The notes: generated by a model not told the origin, from the sequence alone. Shown: positions 42,999 to 54,749, counted from the first letter of the stretch. The stretch is DNA of 64,000 bases from Pseudocitrobacter corydidari (GCF_021172065.1 NZ_CP087880.1:2580583-2644582); one strand, 5' to 3'. A program made the numbers and translations.

Positions 42999-44447
42999 TT
43001 ACGGGCGATAGACCTTCACATTGGCAAAGCCCTGCTCGCGCAGGTAAAGCGCCTGCAGGCGGCTCATCACACCGCGCTCGCACCACAGCAGGTAGTTTTT
43101 GCTCTGGTCGAGGTTGCCGAACTGAGTGCTCAGCTTGTAGAACGGCAGAGAAGCAATTTCCACGCCTTCCACTTTCAGCGGTTTGTCATCCTGCTCATCA
43201 ACGGAACGAATATCCAGAATCACATCGTTGTCGCCAAAACCGCTGACGGTTTCGACTTCCACCACTGCCTGCTCGGTCTGCTGCGCAATTTCACGGATAT
43301 CGAGGTTGTTGGCGTTCGCCACCACGTCATCAAGAATGCTGAAATCGAAGTGCTCTTCTTCCGCTTCGATTTTCGCCTTCACCGCTTTGATGGTCGGGCT
43401 TTTCGAGATCACGCCGCAGTATTCCGGCATGGTACGCGCAAAATCTTCGGTACCGATTTCACGCGCCAGATTGATGATGTGCTCTTTATCGTGGGAGATC
43501 AGCGGGCGCAGGATCAACGTGTCGGAGACGTTATCAATCAAACGCAGGTTGGTCAGCGTCTGGCTGGAAACCTGGCCCAGCGCTTCACCGGTGACCAGCG
43601 CCTGCACGCCGTAGCGTTCAGCCACTTTCGACGCCGCACGGACCATCATGCGTTTCAGCACCACGCCCATCTGGCCATCATCGATTTTCTCGAGGATTTC
43701 GCCAACAACCGGTTCGAAGTTAATGGCGACGAAACGCACGCGGTGGGAGCTGCCAAAGCGGTTCCACAGGTAATGTGCCACCTGACGAACGCCGATTTCG
43801 TGCGCCGCGCCGCCGAGATTAAAGAAGCAGTAGTGTACGCGACAGCCGCGACGCATCAGCATGTAGCTGGAGACGCCGGAGTCGAAACCGCCGGAAATCA
43901 GCGACAGCACATCTTCCTGGGTACCGATCGGGAAACCGCCGATACCTTCATAACGGCCTTTCACCAGCAGCAGGCGATCGTTTTCAATTTCTAGGTTAAC
44001 GGTAACGTCCGGGTTGGTCAGTTTCACTTTCGCCGATTCAACGTGCTGATTCAGACCACCGCCGACGTAGCGCTCGATCTCAATCGAGGTGAATTCGTGT
44101 TTACCACGACGTTTCACGCGCACGCAGAAGGTTTTACCTTCAATTTGATCGCGATACTGCACCAGCGCTTTTTCAAAGATATCGTGCAGCGAGGTGAACG
44201 GCACATCTTCAACTTCAAGAATATGGTGGATGCCCGGGATGCGGGTCAGGGCGTCACGGATATCCAGACGCTGATTTTCATCTTTCGCGCGGACTTCGAT
44301 GTGATCCCAGTGACGAACAACGGCGAGCGTCTCGTCATAATGCTTTAGAACGTTACGAATGTTCCCGGTTAAAATTTTAATAAAGCGCAACCGCACAGAT
44401 TGGCTTTTGATGGTGATTTCCGGGAACAATTTAATGATAAACTTCAT
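42999..44447 (-). CDS. thiI: tRNA 4-thiouridine sulfurtransferase / thiazole sulfur carrier ThiI
   Basis: 482 residues: N-terminal ferredoxin-like and THUMP domains (about 1-165), PP-loop ATPase domain with [11 protein letters not shown] near 186, and a C-terminal rhodanese domain (about 405-482) with persulfide Cys in WCERGVMS. Makes s4U8 in tRNA and passes sulfur to ThiS. Start [15 protein letters not shown] at 44447 gives the E. coli length; the longer frame adds 21 unrelated residues. Divergent from xseB. Confidence 0.96.
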   Translation of the reverse strand: MKFIIKLFPEITIKSQSVRLRFIKILTGNIRNVLKHYDETLAVVRHWDHIEVRAKDENQRLDIRDALTRIPGIHHILEVEDVPFTSLHDIFEKALVQYRDQIEGKTFCVRVKRRGKHEFTSIEIERYVGGGLNQHVESAKVKLTNPDVTVNLEIENDRLLLVKGRYEGIGGFPIGTQEDVLSLISGGFDSGVSSYMLMRRGCRVHYCFFNLGGAAHEIGVRQVAHYLWNRFGSSHRVRFVAINFEPVVGEILEKIDDGQMGVVLKRMMVRAASKVAERYGVQALVTGEALGQVSSQTLTNLRLIDNVSDTLILRPLISHDKEHIINLAREIGTEDFARTMPEYCGVISKSPTIKAVKAKIEAEEEHFDFSILDDVVANANNLDIREIAQQTEQAVVEVETVSGFGDNDVILDIRSVDEQDDKPLKVEGVEIASLPFYKLSTQFGNLDQSKNYLLWCERGVMSRLQALYLREQGFANVKVYRP

Positions 44448-44657
44448 GGCGGCAATGGTTCGTTGGCAAGCCCGATGCGGGCTGTAGGTAAAATTTGTAC
44501 TGCAGCGCACCGGGGTACCTGCATCCAGGTCGCGGAGTATACCATCTTCGTGGTTAAGCTGCGCGCTTTCCCATATACCATTGTGTGTTATTTGATTCAG
44601 GACGCGACTGGGCTACCATAGTCGCCATCGCGATATAAAAAGAGCTGATCATTCACT

Positions 44658-44900
44658 ATGCCAAAGAAAAATGAAGCCCCGGCCAGTTTCGAAACTTCAC
44701 TCACCGAACTGGAGCAGATCGTTAATCGTCTCGAAAGCGGCGATCTTCCGCTGGAAGAGGCACTGAACGAATTCGAACGCGGCGTACAGCTGGCGCGTCA
44801 GGGGCAGGCCAAACTGCAACAGGCGGAACAACGCGTGCAGATCCTGCTGGCAGACAACGACAACGCCTCTCTGACTCCTTTTACGCCGGACAATGAATAA
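44658..44900 (+). CDS. xseB: exodeoxyribonuclease VII small subunit
   Basis: 80 residues, helical: [33 protein letters not shown]. Multiple copies coat XseA. First gene of the xseB-ispA-dxs operon; its TAA is immediately followed by the ispA ATG. Confidence 0.97.
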   Translation: MPKKNEAPASFETSLTELEQIVNRLESGDLPLEEALNEFERGVQLARQGQAKLQQAEQRVQILLADNDNASLTPFTPDNE

Positions 44901-45800
44901 ATGGATTTTTCGCAGCAGTTAAATGCCTGCGTCGAACACGCCAACAGCGCGTTGCGGCGTTTTATTGAGCCTCAGCCCTTTCAGAACACTCCGCTGGTTG
45001 AAGCGATGCAGTATGGCGCACTATTAGGTGGTAAACGCCTGCGTCCGTTCCTGGTGTACGCGACCGGGAAAATGTTTAACGTCGATCAGCTTACGCTGGA
45101 CGCGCCCGCAGCCGCCGTTGAGTGCATTCATGCTTATTCGCTGATGCATGACGATCTTCCGGCAATGGACGATGACGATCTGCGTCGCGGTCAACCGACC
45201 TGCCACATTAAATTTGGCGAAGCGAATGCAATTCTGGCCGGCGATGCCCTGCAAACGCTGGCGTTTTCTATACTGAGTGATGCGCCGATGACCAACGTGT
45301 CGGACCGCGATCGTCTGGCGATGGTTTCTGAGCTGGCACAGGCCAGCGGCGTCGCCGGAATGTGCGGCGGTCAGGCGCTGGATCTCGATGCGGAAGGTAA
45401 GCATGTTGATCTTGCAGCGCTTGAGCGTATTCACCGTCATAAAACCGGTGCGTTGATTCGCGCCGCTGTGCGCTTAGGCGCATTGAGCGCGGGCGAGAAA
45501 GGCCGCAGCGCCCTGCCACTGCTGGATAAGTACGCTGAATGTATCGGCCTGGCATTCCAGGTTCAGGATGACATTCTGGATGTGGTGGGCGATACTGCGA
45601 CCCTCGGCAAGCGCCAGGGTGCCGATCAGCAATTAGGCAAAAGCACCTATCCCGCACTGCTGGGCCTTGAGCAAGCCCGCACTAAAGCCCGTGACCTTAT
45701 TGAAGAGGCCCGTCAGTCGTTAACTGAACTGGCCGCACAGTCACTGGATACTACTGCACTGGAAGCGCTGGCGAACTACATCATCCTGCGCGACAAATAA
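44901..45800 (+). CDS. ispA: farnesyl diphosphate synthase (geranyltranstransferase)
   Basis: 299 residues. First DDxxD motif LMHDDLPAMDDDDLRRG near 81-97 and the second QVQDDILDVVGD near 222, binding Mg2+ and allylic diphosphate. Makes FPP for ubiquinone, undecaprenol and heme O (cyoE in this window uses FPP). No gap from xseB. Confidence 0.97.
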   Translation: MDFSQQLNACVEHANSALRRFIEPQPFQNTPLVEAMQYGALLGGKRLRPFLVYATGKMFNVDQLTLDAPAAAVECIHAYSLMHDDLPAMDDDDLRRGQPTCHIKFGEANAILAGDALQTLAFSILSDAPMTNVSDRDRLAMVSELAQASGVAGMCGGQALDLDAEGKHVDLAALERIHRHKTGALIRAAVRLGALSAGEKGRSALPLLDKYAECIGLAFQVQDDILDVVGDTATLGKRQGADQQLGKSTYPALLGLEQARTKARDLIEEARQSLTELAAQSLDTTALEALANYIILRDK

Positions 45801-45818
45801 ACAATAAATGAGTCTCTG

Positions 45819-47681
45819 ATGAGTTTTGATATTGCCAAATACCCGACCCTGGCGTTGGTCGATTCCACTCAGGAGTTGCGCCTGCTGCCAAAAGAGAGCC
45901 TGCCGAAGCTGTGCGATGAACTACGTCGTTATCTGCTCGACAGCGTGAGCCGTTCCAGCGGACACTTCGCCTCCGGGCTTGGCACGGTGGAGCTCACCGT
46001 GGCGCTGCACTATGTCTACAATACGCCGTTCGATCAGCTGATTTGGGACGTGGGCCATCAGGCCTATCCGCATAAAATCCTGACCGGACGCCGCGACAAG
46101 ATTGGCACCATTCGTCAGAAAGGCGGCCTGCACCCGTTCCCGTGGCGCGGCGAGAGTGAGTATGACGTATTAAGCGTCGGCCACTCCTCTACCTCCATTT
46201 CGGCCGGGATCGGCATCGCCGTTGCCGCCGCGCGCGAAGAGAAACAGCGTCGCACCGTCTGCGTCATTGGTGATGGCGCAATTACCGCTGGCATGGCGTT
46301 TGAAGCGATGAATCACGCGGGCGATATCAAACCGGACATGCTGGTCGTGCTGAACGACAACGAGATGTCGATTTCCGAGAACGTCGGCGCGCTGAATAAC
46401 CATCTGGCACAACTGCTTTCCGGCAAGCTCTACTCTTCTCTGCGCGAAGGCGGCAAAAAAGTGTTCTCCGGCGTACCGCCGATTAAAGAACTGCTCAAGC
46501 GCACCGAAGAACATATCAAAGGTATGGTGGTGCCAGGCACGCTGTTTGAAGAGCTGGGCTTTAACTACATCGGCCCGGTGGACGGCCACGATGTGCTGGG
46601 TCTGGTGAATACGCTGAAAAACATGCGCGACCTGAAAGGCCCGCAGTTCCTGCACATCATGACCAAAAAAGGTCGTGGCTACGAGCCCGCCGAAAAAGAT
46701 CCTATTACGTTCCATGCGGTGCCGAAATTTGACCATACCAGCGGAAAATTACCGAAAAGCAGCGGCGGCCTGCCCTCTTATTCCAAAATTTTCGGCGACT
46801 GGCTGTGCGAAACAGCGGCTAAAGACAGCAAATTAATGGCGGTTACGCCTGCAATGCGTGAAGGCTCCGGCATGGTCGAATTTTCGAAAAAATTCCCTGA
46901 CCAGTACTTTGACGTGGCAATCGCCGAACAGCACGCGGTAACCTTCGCGGCAGGCCTGGCGATTGGCGGGAACAAACCGATTGTGGCGATTTACTCCACC
47001 TTCCTGCAACGCGCCTACGACCAGGTTATCCACGATGTGGCTATCCAGAAACTGCCGGTGATGTTCGCCATCGACCGCGCGGGGATTGTCGGCGCTGACG
47101 GCCAGACGCACCAGGGCGCGTTTGATCTCTCCTTCCTGCGCTGCATCCCGGAGATGGTCATCATGACGCCGAGCGATGAAAACGAATGCCGCCAGATGCT
47201 GTATACCGGTTATCACTACAACGACGGCCCGAGCGCTGTGCGTTATCCGCGCGGCTGCGGCACCGGCGCTGAACTTCAGCCGCTGGAGAAACTGCCGCTG
47301 GGCAAAGGCGTGGTGAAACGTCAGGGCGAGAAAATCGCTATTCTGAACTTCGGTACGCTGTTACCTGAAGCCGCAGCGGTCGCCGAGAAACTCAACGCCA
47401 CGCTGGTGGATATGCGTTTTGTGAAACCGCTTGATGAAAGCCTGATTCTTGCAATGGCTGCGCAGCACGACGTGCTGGTCACCCTGGAAGAGAACGCCAT
47501 TATGGGCGGCGCAGGCAGCGGCGTGAACGACGTCCTGATGGCGCACCGTAAACCGGTGCCAGTGCTAAACCTTGGCCTGCCGGACTTCTTCATTCCGCAG
47601 GGCACTCAGGAAGAGATCCGCGCCGACCTCGGTCTTGACGCGGCAGGCATTGAAGCGAAAATCGCGAGCTGGCTGGCATAA
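45819..47681 (+). CDS. dxs: 1-deoxy-D-xylulose-5-phosphate synthase
   Basis: 620 residues, thiamin-diphosphate enzyme. [18 protein letters not shown] (ThDP Mg2+ site GDGA, about 150), His49-like VGHQAYPHK, and the transketolase-like Glu in [18 protein letters not shown] near 370. First committed step of the MEP pathway feeding ispA. Eighteen bp after ispA. Confidence 0.98.
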   Translation: MSFDIAKYPTLALVDSTQELRLLPKESLPKLCDELRRYLLDSVSRSSGHFASGLGTVELTVALHYVYNTPFDQLIWDVGHQAYPHKILTGRRDKIGTIRQKGGLHPFPWRGESEYDVLSVGHSSTSISAGIGIAVAAAREEKQRRTVCVIGDGAITAGMAFEAMNHAGDIKPDMLVVLNDNEMSISENVGALNNHLAQLLSGKLYSSLREGGKKVFSGVPPIKELLKRTEEHIKGMVVPGTLFEELGFNYIGPVDGHDVLGLVNTLKNMRDLKGPQFLHIMTKKGRGYEPAEKDPITFHAVPKFDHTSGKLPKSSGGLPSYSKIFGDWLCETAAKDSKLMAVTPAMREGSGMVEFSKKFPDQYFDVAIAEQHAVTFAAGLAIGGNKPIVAIYSTFLQRAYDQVIHDVAIQKLPVMFAIDRAGIVGADGQTHQGAFDLSFLRCIPEMVIMTPSDENECRQMLYTGYHYNDGPSAVRYPRGCGTGAELQPLEKLPLGKGVVKRQGEKIAILNFGTLLPEAAAVAEKLNATLVDMRFVKPLDESLILAMAAQHDVLVTLEENAIMGGAGSGVNDVLMAHRKPVPVLNLGLPDFFIPQGTQEEIRADLGLDAAGIEAKIASWLA

Positions 47682-47738
47682 CCCTCCTCTCCGCTCCTGC
47701 TATGCTTAAAGGTAAACCTTAAAAGCAGGAGCGGAACC

Positions 47739-48713
47739 ATGCAATACAACCTCTTAGGACACACCGACCTTCGGGTTTCCCGTCTTTGCCTGGGCTGCAT
47801 GACCTTTGGCGAACCGGATCGGGGCAAACACGCCTGGACCTTACCCGAAGAGAGCAGCCGCCCTATTATCCAGCGCGCCCTTGAAGGCGGCATTAATTTT
47901 TTCGATACGGCAAACAGCTATTCCGACGGCAGCAGCGAAGAGATAACAGGCCGCGCCCTGCGCGACTTTGCACGCCGTGAAGACGTCGTGGTCGCCACCA
48001 AGGTTTACCATCAGGTCGGCGACCTGGCGGAAGGACTTTCCCGCGCGCAAATTCTGCGCTCCATCGATGACAGCCTGAAACGTCTGGGAATGGAGTACGT
48101 CGACCTGCTGCAAATTCATCGCTGGGATTACAGCACGCCGATTGAAGAGACGCTGGAAGCGTTAAACGATGTGGTGAAAGCGGGGAAAGCACGTTATATC
48201 GGCGCGTCCTCGATGCACGCACGCCAGTTTGCTCATGCACTGGAACTGCAAAAACAGCACGGCTGGGCACCGTTCGTCACCATGCAGGATCACTACAACC
48301 TGATTTATCGTGAAGAAGAGAATGAGATGCTGCCGCTGTGCAACCGTGAAGGCGTGGCGGTGATCCCCTGGAGCCCGCTGGCGCGTGGGCGCTTAACCCG
48401 CCCGTGGGGCGAAACGACCGCACGTCTGGTGTCCGATGAGTTTGGTAACACGCTCTACAGCACCACCGAGGCGAACGATGCGCAAATTGCCGACCGGCTG
48501 GCGCACGTGGCGGAAGACCTTGGCGCAACCCGCGCGCAGACCGCGCTGGCGTGGCTGTTGAGCAAACCGGGGGTGGCGGCACCGATTATCGGCACATCGC
48601 GGGAAGAGCAGTTAGATGAGTTGTTGAATGCGGTGGATTTAACGCTGGAGCCGGAGCAGATTGCGGAGCTGGAAACGCCGTATCAGCCGCATCCGGTAGT
48701 GGGGTTTAAGTAA
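47739..48713 (+). CDS. yajO: aldo/keto reductase YajO
   Basis: 324 residues. AKR fold with FFDTANSYSDGSSEE (Asp, Tyr), Lys in VVATKVYHQ and His in LLQIHRWDYS as the catalytic tetrad, and the NADPH-binding tail APIIGTSREEQLDE. In E. coli it reduces 2-keto intermediates and has been linked to thiamin-precursor or xylulose metabolism; substrate unclear here. Downstream of dxs; REP pair follows. Confidence 0.93.
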   Translation: MQYNLLGHTDLRVSRLCLGCMTFGEPDRGKHAWTLPEESSRPIIQRALEGGINFFDTANSYSDGSSEEITGRALRDFARREDVVVATKVYHQVGDLAEGLSRAQILRSIDDSLKRLGMEYVDLLQIHRWDYSTPIEETLEALNDVVKAGKARYIGASSMHARQFAHALELQKQHGWAPFVTMQDHYNLIYREEENEMLPLCNREGVAVIPWSPLARGRLTRPWGETTARLVSDEFGNTLYSTTEANDAQIADRLAHVAEDLGATRAQTALAWLLSKPGVAAPIIGTSREEQLDELLNAVDLTLEPEQIAELETPYQPHPVVGFK

Positions 48714-48720
48714 GGAGTCG

Positions 48721-48792
48721 TGCCGGATGGCGCTTCGCTTATCCGGCCTACGGTGATGGTTGTAGGCCGGATAAGCGAAGCGCCATCCGGCA
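48721..48792. repeat. BIME between yajO and pgpA
   Basis: TGCCGGATGGCGCTTCGCTT ATCCGGCC and an almost perfect mirror TAGGCCGGATAAGCGAAGCG CCATCCGGCA; two inverted REPs at the convergent junction. Confidence 0.9.
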
Positions 48793-48801
48793 AGCAGCAC
48801 G

Positions 48802-49314
48802 CTACATTATTCCAATCGGCCAATGATGCCCGATAAAATACAATATCCCCGCCGAAATCACCCCGGCGACGATGTCATCAACCATAATCCCCATACCGCC
48901 GTGAACGTTGCGGTCAAACCAGCGAATCGGCCACGGTTTCCACATATCGAGAATACGGAAAATCACAAACCCGGCGGCAACCCACTGCCAGTCCATCGTC
49001 GGCAGTGCCATCAACGTAATCCACATGCCGACGAACTCATCCCACACGATGCTGCCGTGGTCGTGAACGCCCATGTCTTTTGCCGTCTGGTGACACAAAT
49101 ACACGCCGATACAAATACTGAGCATCACCACCAGCGAATAGAGCTGCCACGGCAGGAAGGTCATCAGATACCAGAAGGGAATCGCGGCCAGCGAGCCCAT
49201 TGTCCCCGGCACAATCGGGCTTAAGCCGCTACCGAAACCGACCGCCAGCAGGTGCCAGGGGTTGCGTAAATTGAGACGGCTTTTCGCCACGTCTTTGCTA
49301 GCCAAAGTGATCAA
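48802..49314 (-). CDS. pgpA: phosphatidylglycerophosphatase A
   Basis: 170 residues, membrane protein of the PgpA family with about four helices. Motifs [31 protein letters not shown] and [11 protein letters not shown]. Dephosphorylates PGP to phosphatidylglycerol. Overlaps thiL by 17 bp at its start. The N-terminal [12 protein letters not shown] differs in detail from E. coli. Confidence 0.95.
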   Translation of the reverse strand: MITLASKDVAKSRLNLRNPWHLLAVGFGSGLSPIVPGTMGSLAAIPFWYLMTFLPWQLYSLVVMLSICIGVYLCHQTAKDMGVHDHGSIVWDEFVGMWITLMALPTMDWQWVAAGFVIFRILDMWKPWPIRWFDRNVHGGMGIMVDDIVAGVISAGILYFIGHHWPIGIM

Positions 49315-50269
49315 ATCCCTTATAGTCGAACGTCACGACGTCGCCGCCGCGTTGAAAATGCATTCCGTCTACGTCAGCGCTCATCTGGCCGATGCAGGTA
49401 AACGGCACGCCAAGATGGCCTAACGCCACGTCCAGCGCGCCACGGTTGAGCTCCGGTACGGTGAAGCACAGTTCGTAATCTTCTCCGCCGGAAAGCGCCC
49501 AGCGCATCGCCTGTTCGCCGTCAACATGACGCTGCATCGCCTCAGAATACGGGAGTGCATCCAGATCGATTCGCGCACCGCATTCGCTGGCTTTCAGAAT
49601 ATGGCCGAGGTCGGAAACCAGACCGTCGGAAAGATCGATTGCCGAACTGGCAAGGTCGCGCAGCGCCTGCCCTTGCAGAATGCGTGGCGTCGGGCGCAGG
49701 TGGCGTTTAACCAGATACGCGTTATCGCTTTCATCGCTCACCGTCAGGCGGTTCTGTAGAATCGCCAGCCCGGCAGCGCTGTCGCCCGGCGTACCGGTGA
49801 CGTAAATCCAGTCGCCCGGTTTTGCGCCCGAGCGCTTCAGCGCCCGGCCGACGGGCACGTAGCCGTGAATACCCAGCGTCATGGAGAGCGGGCCTTTCGT
49901 CGTGTCGCCGCCAATCAACTGCATATCGTAGTAATCGAGTTGTTCAAACAGACTATCGCTGAACGTTTTAAGCCAGCTTTCATCCACCGACGACAGCGTC
50001 AGGGCAAGCGTCAGCCATGCCGGGTCTGCGCCCATCGCCGCGAGGTCGCTGACGTTTACGGCCAGCGCTTTATACGCCAGATCGGCGGGGTCGATATCAG
50101 GAAGAAAATGAATGCCGGACACTAACGTGTCGGTACTGATTGCCAGGGTCTGTTTTTCGGGAATATTGAGCAACGCGCAGTCGTCGCCGATTCCGGTTTC
50201 AACATCAAAGCGGGCGCTTTTTACGCGGTCAAAATAACGGGCAATCAGGGAAAATTCGCCGCATGCCAT
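49298..50269 (-). CDS. thiL: thiamine-monophosphate kinase
   Basis: 323 residues, ATP-grasp-like PurM fold. GIGDDCALL at 26-34 and [14 protein letters not shown] (Mg2+/ATP), [11 protein letters not shown] and [13 protein letters not shown]. Phosphorylates thiamin phosphate to ThDP, the cofactor of Dxs. Part of the nrdR-ribD-ribE-nusB-thiL-pgpA run. Confidence 0.96.
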   Translation of the reverse strand: MACGEFSLIARYFDRVKSARFDVETGIGDDCALLNIPEKQTLAISTDTLVSGIHFLPDIDPADLAYKALAVNVSDLAAMGADPAWLTLALTLSSVDESWLKTFSDSLFEQLDYYDMQLIGGDTTKGPLSMTLGIHGYVPVGRALKRSGAKPGDWIYVTGTPGDSAAGLAILQNRLTVSDESDNAYLVKRHLRPTPRILQGQALRDLASSAIDLSDGLVSDLGHILKASECGARIDLDALPYSEAMQRHVDGEQAMRWALSGGEDYELCFTVPELNRGALDVALGHLGVPFTCIGQMSADVDGMHFQRGGDVVTFDYKGFDHFG

Positions 50270-50343
50270 ACGTTATGCCTCTGCAGAAGAATAAAACAAG
50301 GCCGGGGAATGCGGCAAAAACCACACTCGCACCGGCCTGCAGA

Positions 50344-50763
50344 TTACTTTTTCTTGGGGCGGATTGCAGGAGCTGCTTTATCCAGCACGCCGTTGACAAA
50401 CTTGTGGCTGTCTTCAGCGCCAAAGGTTTTTGCCAGTTCGATAGCTTCGTTGATGGCCACTTTATACGGCACATCATCACGTTTGGACAGCTCGAACAGC
50501 GCAATACGCAGCACCGCTTTTTCTACCTGGCCCAGCTCTTCGAGCAGACGGGACAGGTAAGGTTTCATCAATCCATCGAGGTACGCGCTGTTAGTCGCCA
50601 CCCCGGACAGCAGTTCACGGAAGTACATTACGTCTACATCTTTGACGTCCTGTTCCGCCAGGAACTGGTATTCAACATCGGCGATGTCGTTCTGGGACAA
50701 CTGCCAGGAGTAAAGCGCCTGAACGGCACACTCACGGGCGCGGCGACGAGCAGCAGGTTTCAC
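50344..50763 (-). CDS. nusB: transcription antitermination protein NusB
   Basis: 139-residue all-helical protein that with NusE/S10 binds boxA RNA in rrn operons. Typical [17 protein letters not shown] start and [20 protein letters not shown]. 21 bp after ribE, co-transcribed. Confidence 0.97.
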   Translation of the reverse strand: MKPAARRRARECAVQALYSWQLSQNDIADVEYQFLAEQDVKDVDVMYFRELLSGVATNSAYLDGLMKPYLSRLLEELGQVEKAVLRIALFELSKRDDVPYKVAINEAIELAKTFGAEDSHKFVNGVLDKAAPAIRPKKK

Positions 50764-50784
50764 GGAATTCCCCTTACAAAAAAA

Positions 50785-51255
50785 TCAGGCCTTAATGGCT
50801 TTCAATACGTTGATCATTTCAAGCGCGGTCAGTGCAGCTTCTGCACCTTTGTTACCGGCTTTGGTGCCAGCGCGTTCGATGGCTTGTTCAATACTTTCAG
50901 TGGTGAGAACACCAAAGGCTACCGGGATTTCGCTGTCCTGAGCGACGTGCGCCAGGCCATTGCTTGCCCCGCCAGCGACATATTCGAAGTGCGCAGTACC
51001 GCCACGGATAACCGTACCCAGCGCAATCACCGCGTCATATTTACCGGTTTTCGCCAGCGCGCCAGCCGCCAGTGGCAGTTCATAAGCGCCAGGCACCCAA
51101 ACAACGGTAATGTTTTCATCTTTGACCTGACCAATACGTTTCAGGGCGTCAATCGCACCTTCCAGCAGGCTGTCGTTGATAAAGTTGTTGAAACGCGCAA
51201 TGGTGATGGCGACGCGAGCGTCCGGGGTAGCAACGTTAGCTTCAATAATGTTCAT
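50785..51255 (-). CDS. ribE: 6,7-dimethyl-8-ribityllumazine synthase
   Basis: 156 residues, icosahedral lumazine synthase (also called RibH). ARFNNFI near 21, [10 protein letters not shown] near 55, [17 protein letters not shown] with the catalytic His near 89. Condenses the RibA/RibB products. Between ribD and nusB. Confidence 0.97.
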
Positions 51256-51338
51256 ACTCTTCCTTTGGGTTCATTTGCCCCGCAGGGGGGCGGATTTTAT
51301 CATAATATTCTGTGCGCTGCTCCCCTTTTCAGGAGGCA

Positions 51339-52442
51339 TTACGCGTTCGTCAAATGCAGGCAAATATCCGGGCCTACATGGCGTATCTCGTTGAATTTGA
51401 AATGGGGGGCGTCGGCCAGTTTCTCAAGCCCCGGTAGAACACATAATCCGCGCGCATCGCTGCCTAATAGTTTAGGTGCTACGTAGACAATAAGCTCATC
51501 AACGACACCCGCCTGAATCAGCGCGCCAGCAAGCGTCGGCCCGGCCTCCACCCAGATGCTGTTAATCTGCTGTTTGCCAAGCTGCATCATCAGTAAAACC
51601 AGATCAACATGCCCATTATGTTCCGGCGTAATAATCGATTTTACACTCTCTGGCCAGTTGCGCTCATCGCTTTGGGTGCGGGCAAACCAGGTTTCGCCTG
51701 GCTGCTGCACAATGCGGTGCTCCGGCGTGACGCGGTTCTGGCTATCGACCACAATACGCACCGGCTGGCGCAGGTTTTCCTCGGCATAAAGCGCCTGCGT
51801 CTGTGCGCTCAGTTCATTCCAGCGCACGGTTAACGCCGGGTCGTCGGCCAGCACCGTGGCGCTGCTGGTGAGAATTGCGTGGCTCTCTGCGCGCAGACGC
51901 TGCACATCGCGACGCGCCTGCGGGGAGGTAATCCACTGGCTTTCGCCGCTCGCCATCGACGTACGCCCGTCCAGAGACGCGCCAAGTTTAAGCTGAACAT
52001 ACGGGAAGCCTGTACGCATGCGTTTCAGGAAACCTTTGTTCAGCGCTTCCGCTTCGCTCATCATCAGGCCGTGGCTGACCTCAATACCCGCCTGTTGCAG
52101 GCGATACAGCCCGCGTCCGGCCACCTGTGGGTTGGGGTCCTGCATGGCGGCCACCACGCGGGAAACACCTGCGGCAATCAGCGCGTCGCAGCAAGGCGGC
52201 GTGCGGCCGTGATGACTACAGGGTTCAAGGGTCACGTACGCCGTCGCACCTTTGGCTTTTTCGCCTGCCATACGCAACGCATGAACTTCCGCGTGCGGCT
52301 CACCGGCCCGGTAGTGAAAACCTTCGCCGACGATTTCGCCCTGATTGACAATAACGCAGCCGACACGCGGGTTGGGATGAGTGGTGAAGCGACCACGTGC
52401 GGCAAGTTTCAGCGCGCGCGCCATGTACATTTCGTCGTGCAT
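51339..52442 (-). CDS. ribD: bifunctional pyrimidine deaminase/reductase RibD
   Basis: 367 residues. N-terminal zinc deaminase: HAEVHAL with the zinc-binding His and catalytic Glu, and PCSHHGRTPPC with the zinc cysteines. C-terminal reductase (about 147-367: KLGASLDGRTSMASGESQWI, WVEAGPTLAGALI). Catalyses steps two and three of riboflavin synthesis. Three bp after nrdR. Confidence 0.97.
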   Translation of the reverse strand: MHDEMYMARALKLAARGRFTTHPNPRVGCVIVNQGEIVGEGFHYRAGEPHAEVHALRMAGEKAKGATAYVTLEPCSHHGRTPPCCDALIAAGVSRVVAAMQDPNPQVAGRGLYRLQQAGIEVSHGLMMSEAEALNKGFLKRMRTGFPYVQLKLGASLDGRTSMASGESQWITSPQARRDVQRLRAESHAILTSSATVLADDPALTVRWNELSAQTQALYAEENLRQPVRIVVDSQNRVTPEHRIVQQPGETWFARTQSDERNWPESVKSIITPEHNGHVDLVLLMMQLGKQQINSIWVEAGPTLAGALIQAGVVDELIVYVAPKLLGSDARGLCVLPGLEKLADAPHFKFNEIRHVGPDICLHLTNA

Positions 52443-52445
52443 AGC

Positions 52446-52907
<462 letters not shown>

Positions 52908-53048
52908 CTATGAGGTGGTAACTGAAACCTATTTTACCCTGATATGGCTCGACAACAAAGGAAGAGCGTTTTTGAGACAATGGATCGATGCCAGAATCTT
53001 TTTTGCGATCTAACATTACGTGATCCCGACCATAAGGAAACAGACATA

Positions 53049-53591
53049 ATGACAAGACGTTACCTAAGAATTGCCGTACTGGGAAGCCTCTTTAGCCTGA
53101 CTGCCTGCGCACAGCAAGCCGAGGTTCGTCAGATGCACGAAAGTATCAGTACGCTCAATCAGGAAATGACCAAACTGAACAAAGAAACGGTGAAGATCAG
53201 CCAGCAGAACGCGCTGAATGCGAAATCTGCCAGCGGCGCCTATATCATTCCCGGTTCCAATACGCCTGCGCTGCTGAAGAGCCAGATAGGCACGCTGCGC
53301 CTGTCTTTGCGCAACATCGCGCCAAACGCACAGGGTACGGCGGTGACGCTGCGTATTCAGGGCGAATCTAACGATGCGTTACCGGCGTTTAGCGGCACCG
53401 TAGAATACGGTCAGATTCAGGGCACTACCGATAACTTCCAGGAAGTTAACGTGCAGAATCAGCTCATTAACGCGCCAGCCAGTATTCTCGCGCCCAGCGA
53501 TGTCGATATTCCGCTACAGCTGAACGGCATCACGCCGGATCAACTCGGCTTTGTCCGCGTTCACGATATTCAGCCCGCTACCGCGCAGTAA
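53049..53591 (+). CDS. yajI: lipoprotein YajI
   Basis: 180 residues. Lipobox LTAC with acylated Cys20, then a coiled-coil-like stretch (about 25-60, TEVRQMHESISTLNQEMTKLN-like) and a DUF3251 beta-domain. Function unknown. Start MTRRYLRIAVLG at 53049 follows AAGGAAACAG; an upstream ATG 35 codons earlier overlaps the nrdR promoter region and has no signal peptide. Confidence 0.9.
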   Translation: MTRRYLRIAVLGSLFSLTACAQQAEVRQMHESISTLNQEMTKLNKETVKISQQNALNAKSASGAYIIPGSNTPALLKSQIGTLRLSLRNIAPNAQGTAVTLRIQGESNDALPAFSGTVEYGQIQGTTDNFQEVNVQNQLINAPASILAPSDVDIPLQLNGITPDQLGFVRVHDIQPATAQ

Positions 53592-53718
53592 ACGCACCTT
53601 CGCGCCAGGCTTCTCTGGCGCAAATTTTTCTGCTGCATTCTCCCCTCACCTATTCACCACTTTTTGCTGAAGATTGGCAATCATTGATATGACAGGTACA
53701 ATCGCCGCCGTTCAATCT

Positions 53719-53800
53719 ACGCAAACGTGAACGCAATCGATTACGTATATGAAAAATGTGTGACCCGTAACTGATTTTTGTGAGCAATGATTCTTATAAT
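53719..53800 (+). promoter_or_regulatory. tsx control region: LacI-type boxes, CRP-like site, -10
   Basis: Perfect -10 TATAAT at 53795-53800. A CRP-like site TGTGA-N6-ACTGA at 53759-53774 is centred near -40.5 from the expected start, the position known for E. coli tsx P2. Upstream are two PurR/CytR-type candidates: ACGCAAACGTGAACGC (53719-53734) and the near-palindrome ACGCAATCGATTACGT (53731-53746). The rest of the 293 bp gap shows nothing else. Confidence 0.55.
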
Positions 53801-53884
53801 AGGCACGCAGAAATACGAAACATTTTGTAAAGCTTCGATGCTTAATTTCATTCCCGTTAGGGATTTTTTATCAGTGGCAAACAT

Positions 53885-54739
53885 ATGAAAAAAACATTAT
53901 TAGCAGCCGGTGCTGTGGTAGCACTCTCCGCGTCTTTCACTGCCGGTGCAGCAGAAAATGACAAACCGCAATATCTTTCCGACTGGTGGCATCAGAGCGT
54001 CAACGTGGTAGGCAGCTACCACACCCGTTTCGGGCCGACGCTGCGTAACGACACCTATCTGGAATATGAAGCGTTCGCCAAGAAAGATTGGTTTGATTTC
54101 TACGGTTACGTCGATGCGCCGCGTTTCTTCGGTGGCGACAGCAACTCCCGCGGGATCTGGAACCACGGTTCCCCGCTGTTTATGGAAATCGAGCCACGTT
54201 TCTCTATCGACAAGCTGACCAATACTGACCTGAGCTTTGGTCCGTTCAAAGAGTGGTACTTCGCGAACAACTATATCTACGATATGGGCCGCAACAGCGA
54301 AGGCCGTCAGAGCACCTGGTATATGGGTCTGGGTACCGATATCGATACCGGCCTGCCGATGGGGCTGTCTCTGAACGTCTATGCCAAGTATCAGTGGCAG
54401 AACTATGGCGCATCCAACGAAAACGAGTGGGATGGCTATCGTTTCAAAATCAAATACTTCGTGCCGATTACTGACCTGTGGGGCGGTAAGCTGAGCTACA
54501 TCGGCTTCACCAACTTCGACTGGGGTTCAGACCTGGGCGACGATCAGTACCGCACCAGCAACTCTATCGCCTCCAGCCACATTCTGGCGCTGAACTACGA
54601 TCACTGGCACTACTCTGTGGTCGCGCGTTACTTCCACAACGGTGGTCAGTGGAAAGATGGCGACGAGCCGGTATGGCAGGCTGAGCCGATTAAATCCAAC
54701 GGCTTCGGCTGGTATCTGGTGGCGGGTTACAACTTCTGA
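53885..54739 (+). CDS. tsx: nucleoside-specific outer-membrane channel Tsx
   Basis: 284 residues: signal peptide (about 1-22, ending AGA-A), 12-strand beta barrel ending in ...[10 protein letters not shown] with terminal Phe for BAM. Transports nucleosides and is the receptor for phage T6 and colicin K. About 10 residues shorter than E. coli Tsx (294): the loop after GSDLGDD is QYRTSNS instead of a longer Gly/Asn-rich loop, and the last loop also differs. Confidence 0.95.
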   Translation: MKKTLLAAGAVVALSASFTAGAAENDKPQYLSDWWHQSVNVVGSYHTRFGPTLRNDTYLEYEAFAKKDWFDFYGYVDAPRFFGGDSNSRGIWNHGSPLFMEIEPRFSIDKLTNTDLSFGPFKEWYFANNYIYDMGRNSEGRQSTWYMGLGTDIDTGLPMGLSLNVYAKYQWQNYGASNENEWDGYRFKIKYFVPITDLWGGKLSYIGFTNFDWGSDLGDDQYRTSNSIASSHILALNYDHWHYSVVARYFHNGGQWKDGDEPVWQAEPIKSNGFGWYLVAGYNF

Positions 54740-54749
54740 TTTCGCTGCT

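Noticed and set aside
42888..43994. Plus-strand open frame of 368 codons opposite thiI
   Set aside because: Antisense of thiI and partly built on the REP element.
50264..51340. FMN riboswitch for rib genes
   Set aside because: No RFN-like conserved sequence between ribD, ribE and nusB; in enterobacteria the riboswitch sits before ribB, not here.
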